Assembly: GCF_005843985.1 (NCBI RefSeq)
Contig: NZ_CP040463.1
Location: 918,001-982,000 of the forward strand
Direction of reading: 5' to 3'
Length of the DNA: 64,000 bases
Origin: Caminibacter mediatlanticus TB-2
GTDB taxonomy: Bacteria > Campylobacterota > Campylobacteria > Campylobacterales > Nautiliaceae
A program made the position numbers and the translations under genes. Under the pieces are notes generated by a model. That model saw only the letters and a program-made list of their open reading frames with translations, was not told where the DNA came from and did no database searches. How positions within the stretch are numbered: the first letter of the stretch is position 1; the number at the start of each line of letters is the position of its first letter. This document shows positions 9,042 to 18,884 of the stretch, one piece after another.

Positions 9042-9887
9042 ATGACAGAAATTATTAGTGCAATTGAAAAAATAGCAATAGAAATTTATGAAGCTATAAA
9101 AACAAAAGATACAGGAAAAGTTGAATCTCAAAATGCAAGTGGTGATGTGCAAGTAAAACTTGATGTAATTAGTGATGAGATAGTTGAGAAATATTTATTA
9201 AATGTTAGTAGTGTAAGAGAGATTATAAGCGAAGAAAAAGAAAAGCCTATTACAAAAAATAGTGGAAAATATTTAGTGGCTTACGACCCTCTTGATGGAA
9301 GTAGTTTAATTGATGTTGATTTAAGTGTTGGAAGTATTTTTGGTATTTATGAGAATGATTATAAGGGAAGTGATATAAAAGCTGCTGTTTATGTGGTATA
9401 TGGGCCAAGAGTAGAGATGGTTATTGCAAGAGATGTTGTTGAGATGTTTAGATTAAATGAAAAAACTCATGAATTTTATTTTGTAAAAGAGTTGAAATTA
9501 AAAGAAAAAGGGAAAATTTTAGCCCCAGGAGGTACTCAAAAAAATTGGTATCCTTTTCATAAAGAGATGATAGATAATTTTTTTAAAGAAGGGTATAGAC
9601 TTAGATATTCAGGTGGAATGGTTCCAGATTTACACCAAATTTTAAATAAAGAAGGTGGACTTTTTGCATATCCTGCAACTACTGATAAAGAAAAAGGAAA
9701 ACTAAGAAAACTTTTTGAAGTATTTCCTTTTGCTTATGTTTATAAAAAAGCAGGAGGAGAAGCTGTTGATGGATATAGGGATTTACTTAGCTTAGATTAT
9801 GAAAATTATCACGATACAACACCTTGTTTTTTTGGAAGTAAAGAAGAAATAAGAAAAGTTTTAAACACATATAAGGAGAATAAATGA
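9042..9887 (+). CDS. fbp: Fructose-1,6-bisphosphatase, class I
   Basis: Hydrolyses fructose 1,6-bisphosphate to fructose 6-phosphate, the committed step of gluconeogenesis, which fits an autotroph that builds sugars from rTCA products. The metal-binding site [23 protein letters not shown] is unmistakable. [30 protein letters not shown] and [20 protein letters not shown] form the substrate site. At 281 residues it is shorter than E. coli Fbp (332). AAGGAGAG precedes the ATG, and the stop overlaps the metG start (ATGA). Confidence 0.95.
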   Translation: MTEIISAIEKIAIEIYEAIKTKDTGKVESQNASGDVQVKLDVISDEIVEKYLLNVSSVREIISEEKEKPITKNSGKYLVAYDPLDGSSLIDVDLSVGSIFGIYENDYKGSDIKAAVYVVYGPRVEMVIARDVVEMFRLNEKTHEFYFVKELKLKEKGKILAPGGTQKNWYPFHKEMIDNFFKEGYRLRYSGGMVPDLHQILNKEGGLFAYPATTDKEKGKLRKLFEVFPFAYVYKKAGGEAVDGYRDLLSLDYENYHDTTPCFFGSKEEIRKVLNTYKENK

Positions 9888-11788
9888 GTGATAAGTGTAA
9901 TACATATTATCTAACAACGCCAATATATTATGTAAATGATGTACCACATATTGGTCATGCATATACTACAATTATTGCAGATACAATAGCAAGATATAGT
10001 AGACTTAAAGGAATTGATACATTTTTTTTAACAGGAACTGATGAACATGGTCAAAAAATTGAAGAAGCAGCAAGAAAAAAAGGTAAATCTCCAAAAGAAT
10101 ATGCGGATGAGATTAGTGCTAAGTTTAAAGAGTTGTGGGATGAGTTTGAGATTAGTTATGATAAATTTATAAGAACTACTGATGAAGCTCACAAAAGAGG
10201 AGTACAAAAAGCATTTCTTGAAATGTATAAAAAAGGTGATATTTATAAAGATTATTATGAAGGTCATTATTGTGTAAGTTGTGAAAGTTTTATTGCTCCA
10301 AGTCAGCTTGTAAATGATGAATTATGTCCAGATTGTGGAAAACCTACACGAATTATAAAAGAAGAGAGTTACTTTTTTAGATTATCAAAATACCAAGATA
10401 AAATTCTTGATTGGTTAAAAAATAAAAAGCCTATTTTACCAGAAGCAAAAGCTAATGAGGTTATTAGATTTGTAGAAGAAGGGCTTAAAGACCTTTCAAT
10501 TACAAGGACTTCATTTGAGTGGGGAGTAAAATTACCTGATGAAATAAATGATAAAAAACATGTTGTTTATGTATGGCTTGATGCTTTATTTAATTACTTA
10601 ACAGCTCTTGGTTATGGAAGTGAAGATGAGAGCTTAGTTAAAAAATATTGGCCTGCAAAACTTCATATTGTTGGAAAAGATATTCTTAAATTTCACGCAG
10701 TCTATTGGCCAGCATTTTTAATGAGTATAGGTTATGAGCTTCCTAAAAAAATAGCAGCCCATGGATGGTGGACAAGAGATGGTGAGAAAATGAGTAAAAG
10801 TAAAGGAAATGTTATTGATCCAAAAGAAGTTGCAGATGCTTATGGGATTGAAAATTTTAGATACTTTTTACTTAGAGAAGTGCCATTTGGGGCTGATGGA
10901 GATTTTAGTGAAAAAGCATTAATAGATAGAATTAATAATGACTTAGGTAATGATTTAGGAAACTTACTTAATAGAATTATTGGTATGGCATATAAATATT
11001 TTGATGGAAAAGTTACAAGTAGGGATGTTGAGAAATATTTTAGCAGTGAATTAAATGAAGCAAGAGAGATTATCAAAAATTTAGAAGAGACATATCTTTG
11101 GAAAATGCAAATTCACAAATTCCTTGAAGAGTTATGGAAAGTCTTATCAATCGGAAATAAGGCAATTGATACATATAAACCTTGGGAACTTATGAAAAAT
11201 GGAGAAACTCAAAAAGCAGCAGCGCTAATTGGTCTAATTGCAAATTTACTTGCCCTAACTTCTATTAATTTACACGCTGTTATGCCAAAAACTACTCAAA
11301 AAATTGCTTCATCTCTTGGGTTTGAGATTAATCCAAATAGTTTTAAAGAGTTAATGGAAGGAAAATTACTTGATGATTTTGTAATTGAAAAAATTCCACC
11401 ACTTTTTCCTAAAATCGAAAAGCCTTTAATGAAAAAAGTAGAGGTAAAAGAAAAGCCACAAAATATAATTACAATTGATGAATTTTTTAAAACTGAACTT
11501 AAAATTGGGAAAATAATAGAAGCAGAGGATGTGAAAAAATCAAAAAAACTATTAAGACTTTTAGTTGATTTAGGAGAAGAAAAACCAAGACAAATTGTGG
11601 CAGGAATTAAAGAGAGTTATACTCCTGAGGAGTTAATTGGAAAAAATGTATGTGTAGTTAGTAACTTAAAACCAGCAAAACTTATGGGAATGATTAGTGA
11701 AGGGATGTTGCTTGGTGCAAAAGATGAAAATGGATTTAGTTTAATTATTCCTGAAAAACCAAAAAAAGTAGGGACTTCTATTAAATAA
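9884..11788 (+). CDS. metG: Methionyl-tRNA synthetase
   Basis: Charges tRNA-Met. The class I signatures are HIGH at residues 22-25 and KMSKS at 302-306. A CVSCE...CPDCGKP knuckle between them would bind zinc. The anticodon-binding domain includes the region around [16 protein letters not shown]. The C-terminal about 100 residues (from [15 protein letters not shown]) form an EMAP/Trbp111-type tRNA-binding dimerisation domain, giving 634 residues in all. Start and stop overlap fbp and the following gene by four bases and one base, so it sits in a tightly coupled operon. Confidence 0.96.
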   Translation: MSDKCNTYYLTTPIYYVNDVPHIGHAYTTIIADTIARYSRLKGIDTFFLTGTDEHGQKIEEAARKKGKSPKEYADEISAKFKELWDEFEISYDKFIRTTDEAHKRGVQKAFLEMYKKGDIYKDYYEGHYCVSCESFIAPSQLVNDELCPDCGKPTRIIKEESYFFRLSKYQDKILDWLKNKKPILPEAKANEVIRFVEEGLKDLSITRTSFEWGVKLPDEINDKKHVVYVWLDALFNYLTALGYGSEDESLVKKYWPAKLHIVGKDILKFHAVYWPAFLMSIGYELPKKIAAHGWWTRDGEKMSKSKGNVIDPKEVADAYGIENFRYFLLREVPFGADGDFSEKALIDRINNDLGNDLGNLLNRIIGMAYKYFDGKVTSRDVEKYFSSELNEAREIIKNLEETYLWKMQIHKFLEELWKVLSIGNKAIDTYKPWELMKNGETQKAAALIGLIANLLALTSINLHAVMPKTTQKIASSLGFEINPNSFKELMEGKLLDDFVIEKIPPLFPKIEKPLMKKVEVKEKPQNIITIDEFFKTELKIGKIIEAEDVKKSKKLLRLLVDLGEEKPRQIVAGIKESYTPEELIGKNVCVVSNLKPAKLMGMISEGMLLGAKDENGFSLIIPEKPKKVGTSIK

Positions 11789-12666
11789 TGAAAATTGAAA
11801 CATTAGTAAATTTAATAGACGGCGAGCTTTTAAATCGCCCTTTTATTAGTGAGGTTGTTAATTTCACAAAAGATATTGATAAAGTAAGTAGAGGGAGTTG
11901 TTTTTTTGCAGAAGATGAAAGCTTGATACCTTTTGCTATTAAAAATGGTGCTTATGCAATAATAGTGAGTAAAGATACTAAAATCTTAGATAAAGAGATA
12001 GCTTGGATAAAAGTAGATGATTTTAAAAAAGCAATTTTTAAAATTTTTAAATATGAAAATTTAAAACATAAAATATATTTGGCTGATAAGATTACTCTTA
12101 AACTTATAAAAGCAATGAATTTAGATAAAAAAGTAGTGATTTTAGAAAATGAAGAAGACTTTTTGAAAGCTATTAATTTAACAAATAAATTTTTATTAAT
12201 GGATAATAAAAAAAAGAATATTTTTCCCAATAAAGAAGAGTTAAAATCTATTTCAATTGAATTAGAAATGATAAATCTTTTTAAGAGTAGATATAAAAAG
12301 GAAGAGATAAATTTGCCTTTTGTTTATAAAAATTCTTTTTCAAAAGCAATTAATTTTTTTGAGAGTAATAATCTTAAATATACACTTGAATTTGAAATAG
12401 ATAGATTTAAGCCAGTTTTTGTAGACTCTTTTTTAAGAGAAGTTGAATATGGTAGTAGTGATAGAGTGTTAATCACAGGTATACAAAATGATGAAATATT
12501 TTTTGATGAGCTTAATTATTTAATAGAAAATACAAAACATGCAAAAACAATAGTTGTTGATAAAAATAGAGAAGAATTACTAACTCATAGATTTAATTTT
12601 GCAATGATTGTAGGATTTGATGTTAAGCTTAATGAAAAAGAAGAAAAAGGTCTTTTTGATGATTAA
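11788..12666 (+). CDS. MurE/MurF N-terminal-domain-like protein, unknown function
   Basis: A 292-residue protein whose first part resembles the UDP-MurNAc-peptide-binding N domain of Mur ligases: KDIDKVSRGSCFFAEDE, then FAIKNGAYAIIVS. No P-loop (GTxGKT) follows, so it cannot be an active ligase. The remainder looks like a degenerate Rossmann or ligase-like fold without recognisable motifs. It starts at the metG stop, and a gene of similar position occurs beside metG in Campylobacter as I remember it. The function is not known to me. The Mur-like resemblance is moderate. Confidence 0.6.
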   Translation: MKIETLVNLIDGELLNRPFISEVVNFTKDIDKVSRGSCFFAEDESLIPFAIKNGAYAIIVSKDTKILDKEIAWIKVDDFKKAIFKIFKYENLKHKIYLADKITLKLIKAMNLDKKVVILENEEDFLKAINLTNKFLLMDNKKKNIFPNKEELKSISIELEMINLFKSRYKKEEINLPFVYKNSFSKAINFFESNNLKYTLEFEIDRFKPVFVDSFLREVEYGSSDRVLITGIQNDEIFFDELNYLIENTKHAKTIVVDKNREELLTHRFNFAMIVGFDVKLNEKEEKGLFDD

Positions 12667-13231
12667 AATAGAAAAAATTAATACTTTATGCAAGGGAAAA
12701 TATCTTGAATTAAAAGAGGTATATTTTGAAGAAAATGGTAAAAAAAGAAGATGGGAAGTCTGTTCTGCTCATAATAGTGTAGCAGTTTTAATTTATGATA
12801 GGGATTTAGAATCAATTATTATGGTTAAACAATTTAGATTGCCTCTTTATTTAAAAGGTACACATGGATATTCGTACGAACTTTGTGCTGGTCTTTGTGA
12901 TAAAAATGGTTTAGAAGAGATAAAAGTAGCAAAAGAAGAAATTTTAGAAGAGTGTGGATATGATGTTGATATAAAAAATATCAAAAAAATAACTTCAACT
13001 TATTCAAATGTAGGTAATATGGCAGCAAAACAAGATATTTTTTATGTTGAGGTTACTCAAAAAGAGAAAGTAAATAGTGGTGGTGGAATTGATGATGAAA
13101 ATATTGAAGTTGTGCAGATAAAAAAAGATAAAGTAGAAGAGTTTTTATTTGATGAAAGTAATATTATAACGCCTGGGGCGAAATTTGCTTTGATGTGGTG
13201 GATACACTATAAAATGAAAACTAAAAATTAA
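12659..13231 (+). CDS. Nudix hydrolase, nucleoside-diphosphate-sugar type
   Basis: A Nudix pyrophosphatase, most like the ADP-ribose/UDP-glucose diphosphatase branch. The Nudix box is VAKEEILEECGYDV, with Lys where Arg is usual. The preceding MVKQFRLPLY and YELCAGLCDK are typical of this branch. I chose the ATG at 12659, which overlaps the end of the previous gene, because AAAAAGG lies eight bases before it. An upstream ATG at 12617 in the same frame has no such site. The product has 190 residues and is followed by a phosphohexomutase, which fits nucleotide-sugar turnover. Confidence 0.85.
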   Translation: MIKIEKINTLCKGKYLELKEVYFEENGKKRRWEVCSAHNSVAVLIYDRDLESIIMVKQFRLPLYLKGTHGYSYELCAGLCDKNGLEEIKVAKEEILEECGYDVDIKNIKKITSTYSNVGNMAAKQDIFYVEVTQKEKVNSGGGIDDENIEVVQIKKDKVEEFLFDESNIITPGAKFALMWWIHYKMKTKN

Positions 13232-13243
13232 AAAGGAGAGAGG

Positions 13244-14605
13244 ATGAAACATATTTTTAGGGAATATGATATTAGAGGTATTTTTGGGCAAGATTTGGTA
13301 GAAGATGTTGTAAAAAAAATAGGATATTTTTTAGGTAAAAAGATAGATAGCGATTATGTGTTTGTTAGTTATGATGCAAGGACACATTCTCCTACTTTAC
13401 ATAATTGGCTTGTAAGTGGGCTTAATAAAGCAGGTAAAAAAATTTTAAGTGGTGGAATTTTACCAACAGGGACAAATTATTTTGCAAATTTTGTCCCATT
13501 ATGTCTTGATAAAGTTGGAAGAGTAGAAATTGGAGGAAGTATTCAAATAACAGGAAGCCACAATCCAAAAGAGTATAATGGATTTAAAATTACAATAAAT
13601 AAAAAACCTTTTTATGGTAAAAATATTTATGAGTTAGGAGAAGAGGTATTAAAAAGTGATATTAATATTGAAGATAATTTTGATGTAATTAAATATGATT
13701 TAAAATCTCAATATGTAGATTTTTTAGCAAATCAATTTTCTCATCTTCAAAAAATGGATTTAAATGCCGTTTTTGATTGTGGGAATGGAGCAGCAGGAGT
13801 AGTTTTAAGAGATATCTTAGAAAAACTTAAAATGAAAAATTATGAAATACTTTATGAAAATCCAGATGGAAATTTTCCAAATCATCATCCAGACCCAACC
13901 GAAGAAGAAAATTTAAAAGATGTATATGAAAAATTAAAAGAGAAAAAATATGCTTTTGCTTATGATGGAGATGCTGATAGGATAGCTTTTTTAGATAGAA
14001 AGTATAATTATAAAGGTGATATATTAGCTTATTTTTTTGCTAAAAATTTAAAAGAGCCTTGTATAATTAGTGAAGTAAAAGCAACACAAGTATTATATGA
14101 TGAAGTTAATAAATTTGGAAAAGCTATTATGTATAAAACAGGCCATAGTAATTTAAAAACTCTTTTATATGAAAAAGGGTGTGATTTAGCTGCTGAGGTT
14201 AGTGGTCATATTTTCTTTAATGATAGATATTTTGGAATTGATGATGCTATATATGCTACTTTTAGAATTTTAGAGTTAATTGATAAAGGTTTTGATTTTG
14301 TAAAAGAATATGAAAGTTTACCAAAAGTTTATAATACTGATGAGATTAAAGTTAAAACTACTGAGGATAAAAAATTTAAAATAATAGATGGACTTAAAAA
14401 ATATCTTCAAGAGAATAAAGAGAAATTAGGAATTAAAGATATCATAGATGTAGATGGTGTTAGAGTAAATTTTGAAAATGGTTGGGGTCTTGTTAGGGCA
14501 AGTAATACAACTCCTGTACTTGTTACAAGATTTGAAGCAAAATCAAAAGAAGATTTAGAAAAAATTCAATCTATTTTAGTGAATATTCTTCAAAAATTTC
14601 TTTAA
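13244..14605 (+). CDS. Phosphomannomutase/phosphoglucomutase
   Basis: Interconverts hexose 6- and 1-phosphates for nucleotide-sugar and surface polysaccharide synthesis. All four alpha-D-phosphohexomutase signatures are present: catalytic Ser105 in ITGSHNPKEYNGFK, metal-binding DGDADR at 241-246, sugar-binding EVSGHIFF and phosphate-binding RASNTTPVLVTRFEA. The N terminus FREYDIRGIFGQDL is typical of bifunctional PMM/PGM enzymes of the AlgC/ManB type. Its 453 residues are full length. GGAGAGG precedes the ATG. It is the last gene before the heat-shock operon. Confidence 0.93.
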   Translation: MKHIFREYDIRGIFGQDLVEDVVKKIGYFLGKKIDSDYVFVSYDARTHSPTLHNWLVSGLNKAGKKILSGGILPTGTNYFANFVPLCLDKVGRVEIGGSIQITGSHNPKEYNGFKITINKKPFYGKNIYELGEEVLKSDINIEDNFDVIKYDLKSQYVDFLANQFSHLQKMDLNAVFDCGNGAAGVVLRDILEKLKMKNYEILYENPDGNFPNHHPDPTEEENLKDVYEKLKEKKYAFAYDGDADRIAFLDRKYNYKGDILAYFFAKNLKEPCIISEVKATQVLYDEVNKFGKAIMYKTGHSNLKTLLYEKGCDLAAEVSGHIFFNDRYFGIDDAIYATFRILELIDKGFDFVKEYESLPKVYNTDEIKVKTTEDKKFKIIDGLKKYLQENKEKLGIKDIIDVDGVRVNFENGWGLVRASNTTPVLVTRFEAKSKEDLEKIQSILVNILQKFL

Positions 14606-14676
14606 TTTTTTTCTTTTTTAATGTATATAATTTCTTTGTCATATTTTTTTGATATATATAGTGCTTCATAATAAAC

Positions 14677-14710
14677 TTTGATTGACATATACTCAATTTT
14701 ATTATATAAT
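14677..14710 (+). promoter_or_regulatory. Consensus promoter of cbpA-hspR with candidate HAIR operator
   Basis: TTGACA (14682-14687) and TATAAT (14705-14710) are separated by exactly 17 bases, a perfect sigma-70 promoter. Overlapping its -35 element is TTTGATT (14677-14683), seven bases, then ACTCAAT (14691-14697). Compared with the HspR binding consensus CTTGAGT-N7-ACTCAAG this matches 11 of 14 positions with the correct spacer. The downstream operon encodes HspR, so autoregulation by promoter occlusion is expected. Confidence 0.75.
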
Positions 14711-14761
14711 ACTATTATATTTTTTATAAAAAAGGTGTAGTATATCATTTAAGGAGGGGAA

Positions 14762-15610
14762 ATGGCAAAAAGCTTATATGAGATTTTAGGTGTTAGTGAA
14801 AATGCAACTCAGGATGAAATTAAAAAAGCATATAGAAAACTTGCAAGAAAATATCATCCTGATATTTGTAAAAAACCTGAATGTGAAGAAAAATTTAAAG
14901 AGATAAATACTGCTTATGAAATTTTAGGTGACCCTGAAAAAAGAAAGCAGTATGATGCAATGGGTGATAGTATGTTTAATGGTCAAAACTTCCAAGACTT
15001 TTATAGACAACACAAAGATGTGGATTTAGAAGAAATTTTAAATTCTATTTTTGGTGGTGGATTTGGAAGAAGCTCTGGTTTTGGAGGATTTGGCGGATTT
15101 GATGAGTTTGGATTTGGTGGTTTTTCACCAGATTTAGATGTGCATGCAAGAATTCAAGTACCTTTTGATTTAGCAGTGAAAGGTGGAGTTTTTCCTATAA
15201 ATTATAATGGAGAGACTTTAAAAATTAAAATTCCAGAGGGAATACAAACAGGTCAAAAACTTAGAGTTAGAGGTAAAGGGAAAAGTTTTAAAGGTCAAAG
15301 AGGTGATTTAATTTTAGAAATTGAAGTTTTACCATCAAATGAGTGGGAGAGAAAAGGGAATGATTTATATAAAAAAATAGATGTCCCACTTAAAAAAATG
15401 ATATTTGGCGGTAAAATTGGTGTAGATACTTTTAAAGGACATATAAATGTAAAAGTTCCTAAAAATTCTAAGTGTTGTCAAAAATTAAGAGTGAAAGGAT
15501 ATGGTGTAAAAGGTGGTGATTTATATTTAGAACTTAGACCAATATTACCAAAAGTAGAAGAGTTAGACCCAGAGTTAGCAAAGATGATGGAAGAGAAGTT
15601 ACCAGAATAA
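14762..15610 (+). CDS. cbpA: Co-chaperone, DnaJ-class CbpA
   Basis: A J-domain co-chaperone of DnaK. Residues 3-70 form the J domain with HPD at 32-34. A Gly/Phe-rich linker follows (about 97-122). Then come two beta-barrel substrate-binding domains, including [18 protein letters not shown] and [18 protein letters not shown]. There is no CxxCxGxG zinc finger, which separates CbpA from DnaJ. At 282 residues it is close to E. coli CbpA (306). AAGGAGGGGA precedes the ATG. hspR follows 26 bases downstream, as in Helicobacter pylori. Confidence 0.93.
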   Translation: MAKSLYEILGVSENATQDEIKKAYRKLARKYHPDICKKPECEEKFKEINTAYEILGDPEKRKQYDAMGDSMFNGQNFQDFYRQHKDVDLEEILNSIFGGGFGRSSGFGGFGGFDEFGFGGFSPDLDVHARIQVPFDLAVKGGVFPINYNGETLKIKIPEGIQTGQKLRVRGKGKSFKGQRGDLILEIEVLPSNEWERKGNDLYKKIDVPLKKMIFGGKIGVDTFKGHINVKVPKNSKCCQKLRVKGYGVKGGDLYLELRPILPKVEELDPELAKMMEEKLPE

Positions 15611-15636
15611 TATAATTTCCTTAAAAGGAGGCGGTG

Positions 15637-16005
15637 ATGTACGGATATGATGAACCAGTTTATTTAATTAGTGTAGTTAGTAAAATTTTAAATATTCATC
15701 CTCAAACACTAAGGCAATATGAAAGAGAAGGATTAATTAAGCCAAGTAGGACAGAGGGTAAAATGAGGCTTTATTCTCAAAGAGATATTGATAGATTAAA
15801 ACTTATCTTATCTTTAATAAGAGACCTTGGAGTTAATTTAGCAGGAGTTGAAATTATTTTACAATTAAAAGAAGAAATTGAAAGACTTCAAGAAGAAATA
15901 GAAACTCTTAAAAAGCAACAAGGTCAAATTCCAAGAAATAGAAGTGTAGTTATTAGAAAAGAAAATTATCAGCTTATATTAGTTCCTGAAAACAAAGAAG
16001 ATTAA
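15637..16005 (+). CDS. hspR: Heat-shock repressor HspR, MerR family
   Basis: A transcriptional repressor of chaperone operons that senses free DnaK. The N-terminal winged helix-turn-helix reads LISVVSKILNIHPQTLRQYEREGLI, then KPSRTEGKMRLYSQRDIDRLK. A coiled-coil tail rich in Glu and Leu follows, as in HspR. I take the ATG at 15637 because it stands five bases after AAAAGGAGG. The adjacent GTG at 15634 is only two bases away. The product has 122 residues. It overlaps the end of the convergent large gene by four bases. Confidence 0.92.
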   Translation: MYGYDEPVYLISVVSKILNIHPQTLRQYEREGLIKPSRTEGKMRLYSQRDIDRLKLILSLIRDLGVNLAGVEIILQLKEEIERLQEEIETLKKQQGQIPRNRSVVIRKENYQLILVPENKED

Positions 16006-18884
16006 AAAATATTAAATGGTAAAGTTATAGTCCTTTTGAATAATTCAAAAGGGCTAAGAAGTATACTTTTCCCTATATCTTGTGTTACTTTTGGATTGTT
16101 TAAGTCTCCTTTTATAACAATTTTTACATCAATTGCTCCATCTTTTCCAAATAAAATATAACTAAGTCCTTTTCCTACAATTGGTATTTTTTTTATTTTC
16201 ATTTTCATTTTGGCAGTTAGTTTAAGATTAATTATATTTTTATTTAAATCAATATATCCTTTACCATAAAAATCTAAATTTATTCCTTTAATACTTATTT
16301 GTTTAAAGTAGAGGATGTTTTTATAATATAGATAATTTATAAATCCTTCTTTTATTTTATATCCTTTTGCTGAAAATCCAGGAGAACTTAATGATAATAT
16401 TGATGGTATTGTATTTAAAAAAGCAATAATATTATTTAAAAGTAAAAGTTCTTTTACTGTACCTTTATTAATATAAACTTTGCCTGTATAAAAGTTATCA
16501 GGAGATTTTACTAAAACAAAATCTAAATTAATGGAAGTAAAATGATTAAAAAAGTCAAGAAGAGGTACTAACTCTTCTTTTTCATAATTTTTACCTTCAA
16601 GTAAAAAATACCCTTGTTTTGTATAGCCATTTAAAGTACTTGTTTTATATTTTGATTTTAAAAATAGGTTTTTATCGTATTTTATATACGCGTGTTGTGA
16701 TAAAAATTTATGTTTATTATATGTAAAAATTGTATTTGTAGCATTTATTTCTAATGTTGAATTATTTTCTTTTTTAGAATCTTTTGGAAGAATAGTATTT
16801 ATTTGATTATAAATATCTATTAGGGTATTTGTATAAATATCTAAATTTTTTAATTGTATACTAATGTTTGAATAATTTTTAATAGTTGTATTAATATTTT
16901 GATTATAGATATCTATCGTATTATTTGTAAATTTGATATTGGCATGTAGTAAGTTTGGGTCTTTTTGATTTAAAAATATAGGTTTTTTGAGTTTTAAATC
17001 TCCTGAAATAAAAATATTTTTAGTGTAGTTGAGATATATATTGCCATTCTTTATTAGATTTTTAAATATAGTATATTTTATTATATCTTTTAAAGATAAG
17101 AAAAAGATTGTGTGATTTTTCAAATTAATATATATTTGAGAATTTAGAAAATATAAAAAGTAAGTTTTAAAATCAAATACAACTTTTTCAAAATAATTTT
17201 TCATTTTTAATATATTATATACATTAAAATTTTTGATTTTAGTAAAGGCGTTTAGATAATCTTTTGTGGTGGTTATATTTGCATCACAAAGAATATTTAT
17301 ATTAGAATAAGAAAAATTGAGGTTATTTATAATATTATTGGAGTTTAAATTATTTATAATAGAAGATAATTTTTCATAAGAAAATAAATAATTTTGATAT
17401 CTAAATACACTATTATTTGAATCAACTTTTATATTCCAGCTTGGTGTTTTAGTTTTTAAGTTATATGAAATATTGGCATAAATTTTGTTTTTGCCTTTAA
17501 TCTGTGTAAGTTTATTTAGATAATTGATATTAAGTTGGCTTAAAATTTCTTTAAAATTTTTATTAATTAAAAGATTTGATGTATGAGTTTTAATATTTAC
17601 AACATTATCTTGTAATTGAAAAGATGTTGGAGAGAATTTAATGTTATTTATATTTGTTTCTATAATAATTGCTTTTTTATTTTTAATATTTATTAAAGCA
17701 TTATTTATAAAAAAAGGTATTGTTTTATAATTACCTTTAATTTTCGGAATTTCTATTAAATCGTTGTGCCAATAAATTAAGTCATTATATATTTCTAAAA
17801 CTTTATTTTTTATGAAATTATTGTAAGTTTTAATTAGTAAAAAATTATTAAATTTTAATATTTTTAATAAATTAGCTGTAATGTTTATATCATTTTTAAT
17901 TTCTACTTTATTAGAGATAAATGAAAAGTTATTAATATTTTTAAACACCAATGAGTTTTTATTTACATTAATTTTATATTTTTTATAATCAAAAGCTACT
18001 TTCTTATTTTTAGAGATTATTAACATATCATCTTGTATAAAATATGTCCCTTTAATATAGTCTATTTTTAAATTTTTTATTTTATTGATTTTATTTATAT
18101 AGATTTTTTTTATTTCGAATAATATATTTTTTTTATTTAAAGATATCTTATTGTCAAAGGCAAATATTTTTATTTTTTTGTCTTTTATTATGGTTTTTTT
18201 GCTTTTTAAATTTGATAATAGAAATGTAGTTTTAATATTATACTTTCCTGTGATTTTTAAATTATTAAATAAAAATGTTTTTTTGTTGTATATAACTTTA
18301 AAAAATTTACTGTTAAAATCAAACGTTAAAATATCAGTAGGAGATAATTTCGCTTTTAATTTTGCTTTATTGTTTAAATATTCTAATGTTATATTTGAAC
18401 TAATTTCGTTTTCATATTTTATGATACCATTTATGTTATTTATAGTGTAATTTTTATATTTAATTTTTAAATTTGATAATTGAGTTATATTTTTATAAGG
18501 CTTTATTTCACCAGAAACTTTTATAAGTTTGGAATTTAAAGTGAGGTAATTTTTTTCAAAGTTAATATAAGGAATTAATATCTTTTTATATTTGATATTT
18601 TTTAATGAAAGTTCTTCAAAAATGGATATTATTTTAGAGATATAATATACTTTTTTATGGATACTTGTAATATCTTTGCTGACTTTTTGCTTTGGAATAA
18701 TTGTGATAGAATTTGCTTTTAATATAATTTTGTTATGAATTTTTATAAATAAAGTTTTGATTTGAATATTATTAAATTTGATATTATGAAAGGTAAGTCC
18801 TTTGAATAAAGAGATAAATATTACTAATAAAAAATATATAATTACGAAAATTATAGCAGCTATTGAAATTTTTTTATTACTCAT
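16002..18884 (-). CDS. AsmA/YhdP-like envelope protein
   Basis: A 960-residue protein with one N-terminal membrane anchor (IAAIIFVIIYFLLVIFISLF) and a very long beta-rich, Asn-, Ile- and Lys-rich body. The C terminus, with TAKMKMKIKKIPIVGKGLSYILFGKDG, IDVKIVIKGDLNNPKV and SPFELFKRTI, matches the AsmA-like C-terminal region found in YhdP-type proteins, which are implicated in phospholipid transport to the outer membrane. The body is strongly diverged. Its start overlaps the start of mltG on the other strand by 83 bases. AAAAAAGG upstream of the ATG supports the chosen start. Confidence 0.75.
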   Translation of the reverse strand: MSNKKISIAAIIFVIIYFLLVIFISLFKGLTFHNIKFNNIQIKTLFIKIHNKIILKANSITIIPKQKVSKDITSIHKKVYYISKIISIFEELSLKNIKYKKILIPYINFEKNYLTLNSKLIKVSGEIKPYKNITQLSNLKIKYKNYTINNINGIIKYENEISSNITLEYLNNKAKLKAKLSPTDILTFDFNSKFFKVIYNKKTFLFNNLKITGKYNIKTTFLLSNLKSKKTIIKDKKIKIFAFDNKISLNKKNILFEIKKIYINKINKIKNLKIDYIKGTYFIQDDMLIISKNKKVAFDYKKYKINVNKNSLVFKNINNFSFISNKVEIKNDINITANLLKILKFNNFLLIKTYNNFIKNKVLEIYNDLIYWHNDLIEIPKIKGNYKTIPFFINNALINIKNKKAIIIETNINNIKFSPTSFQLQDNVVNIKTHTSNLLINKNFKEILSQLNINYLNKLTQIKGKNKIYANISYNLKTKTPSWNIKVDSNNSVFRYQNYLFSYEKLSSIINNLNSNNIINNLNFSYSNINILCDANITTTKDYLNAFTKIKNFNVYNILKMKNYFEKVVFDFKTYFLYFLNSQIYINLKNHTIFFLSLKDIIKYTIFKNLIKNGNIYLNYTKNIFISGDLKLKKPIFLNQKDPNLLHANIKFTNNTIDIYNQNINTTIKNYSNISIQLKNLDIYTNTLIDIYNQINTILPKDSKKENNSTLEINATNTIFTYNKHKFLSQHAYIKYDKNLFLKSKYKTSTLNGYTKQGYFLLEGKNYEKEELVPLLDFFNHFTSINLDFVLVKSPDNFYTGKVYINKGTVKELLLLNNIIAFLNTIPSILSLSSPGFSAKGYKIKEGFINYLYYKNILYFKQISIKGINLDFYGKGYIDLNKNIINLKLTAKMKMKIKKIPIVGKGLSYILFGKDGAIDVKIVIKGDLNNPKVTQDIGKSILLSPFELFKRTITLPFNIF

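Noticed and set aside
13213-13240. Further heptamer array before the phosphohexomutase gene
   Set aside because: AAAATGAAAACTAAAAATT is too degenerate to separate from ordinary A-rich sequence.
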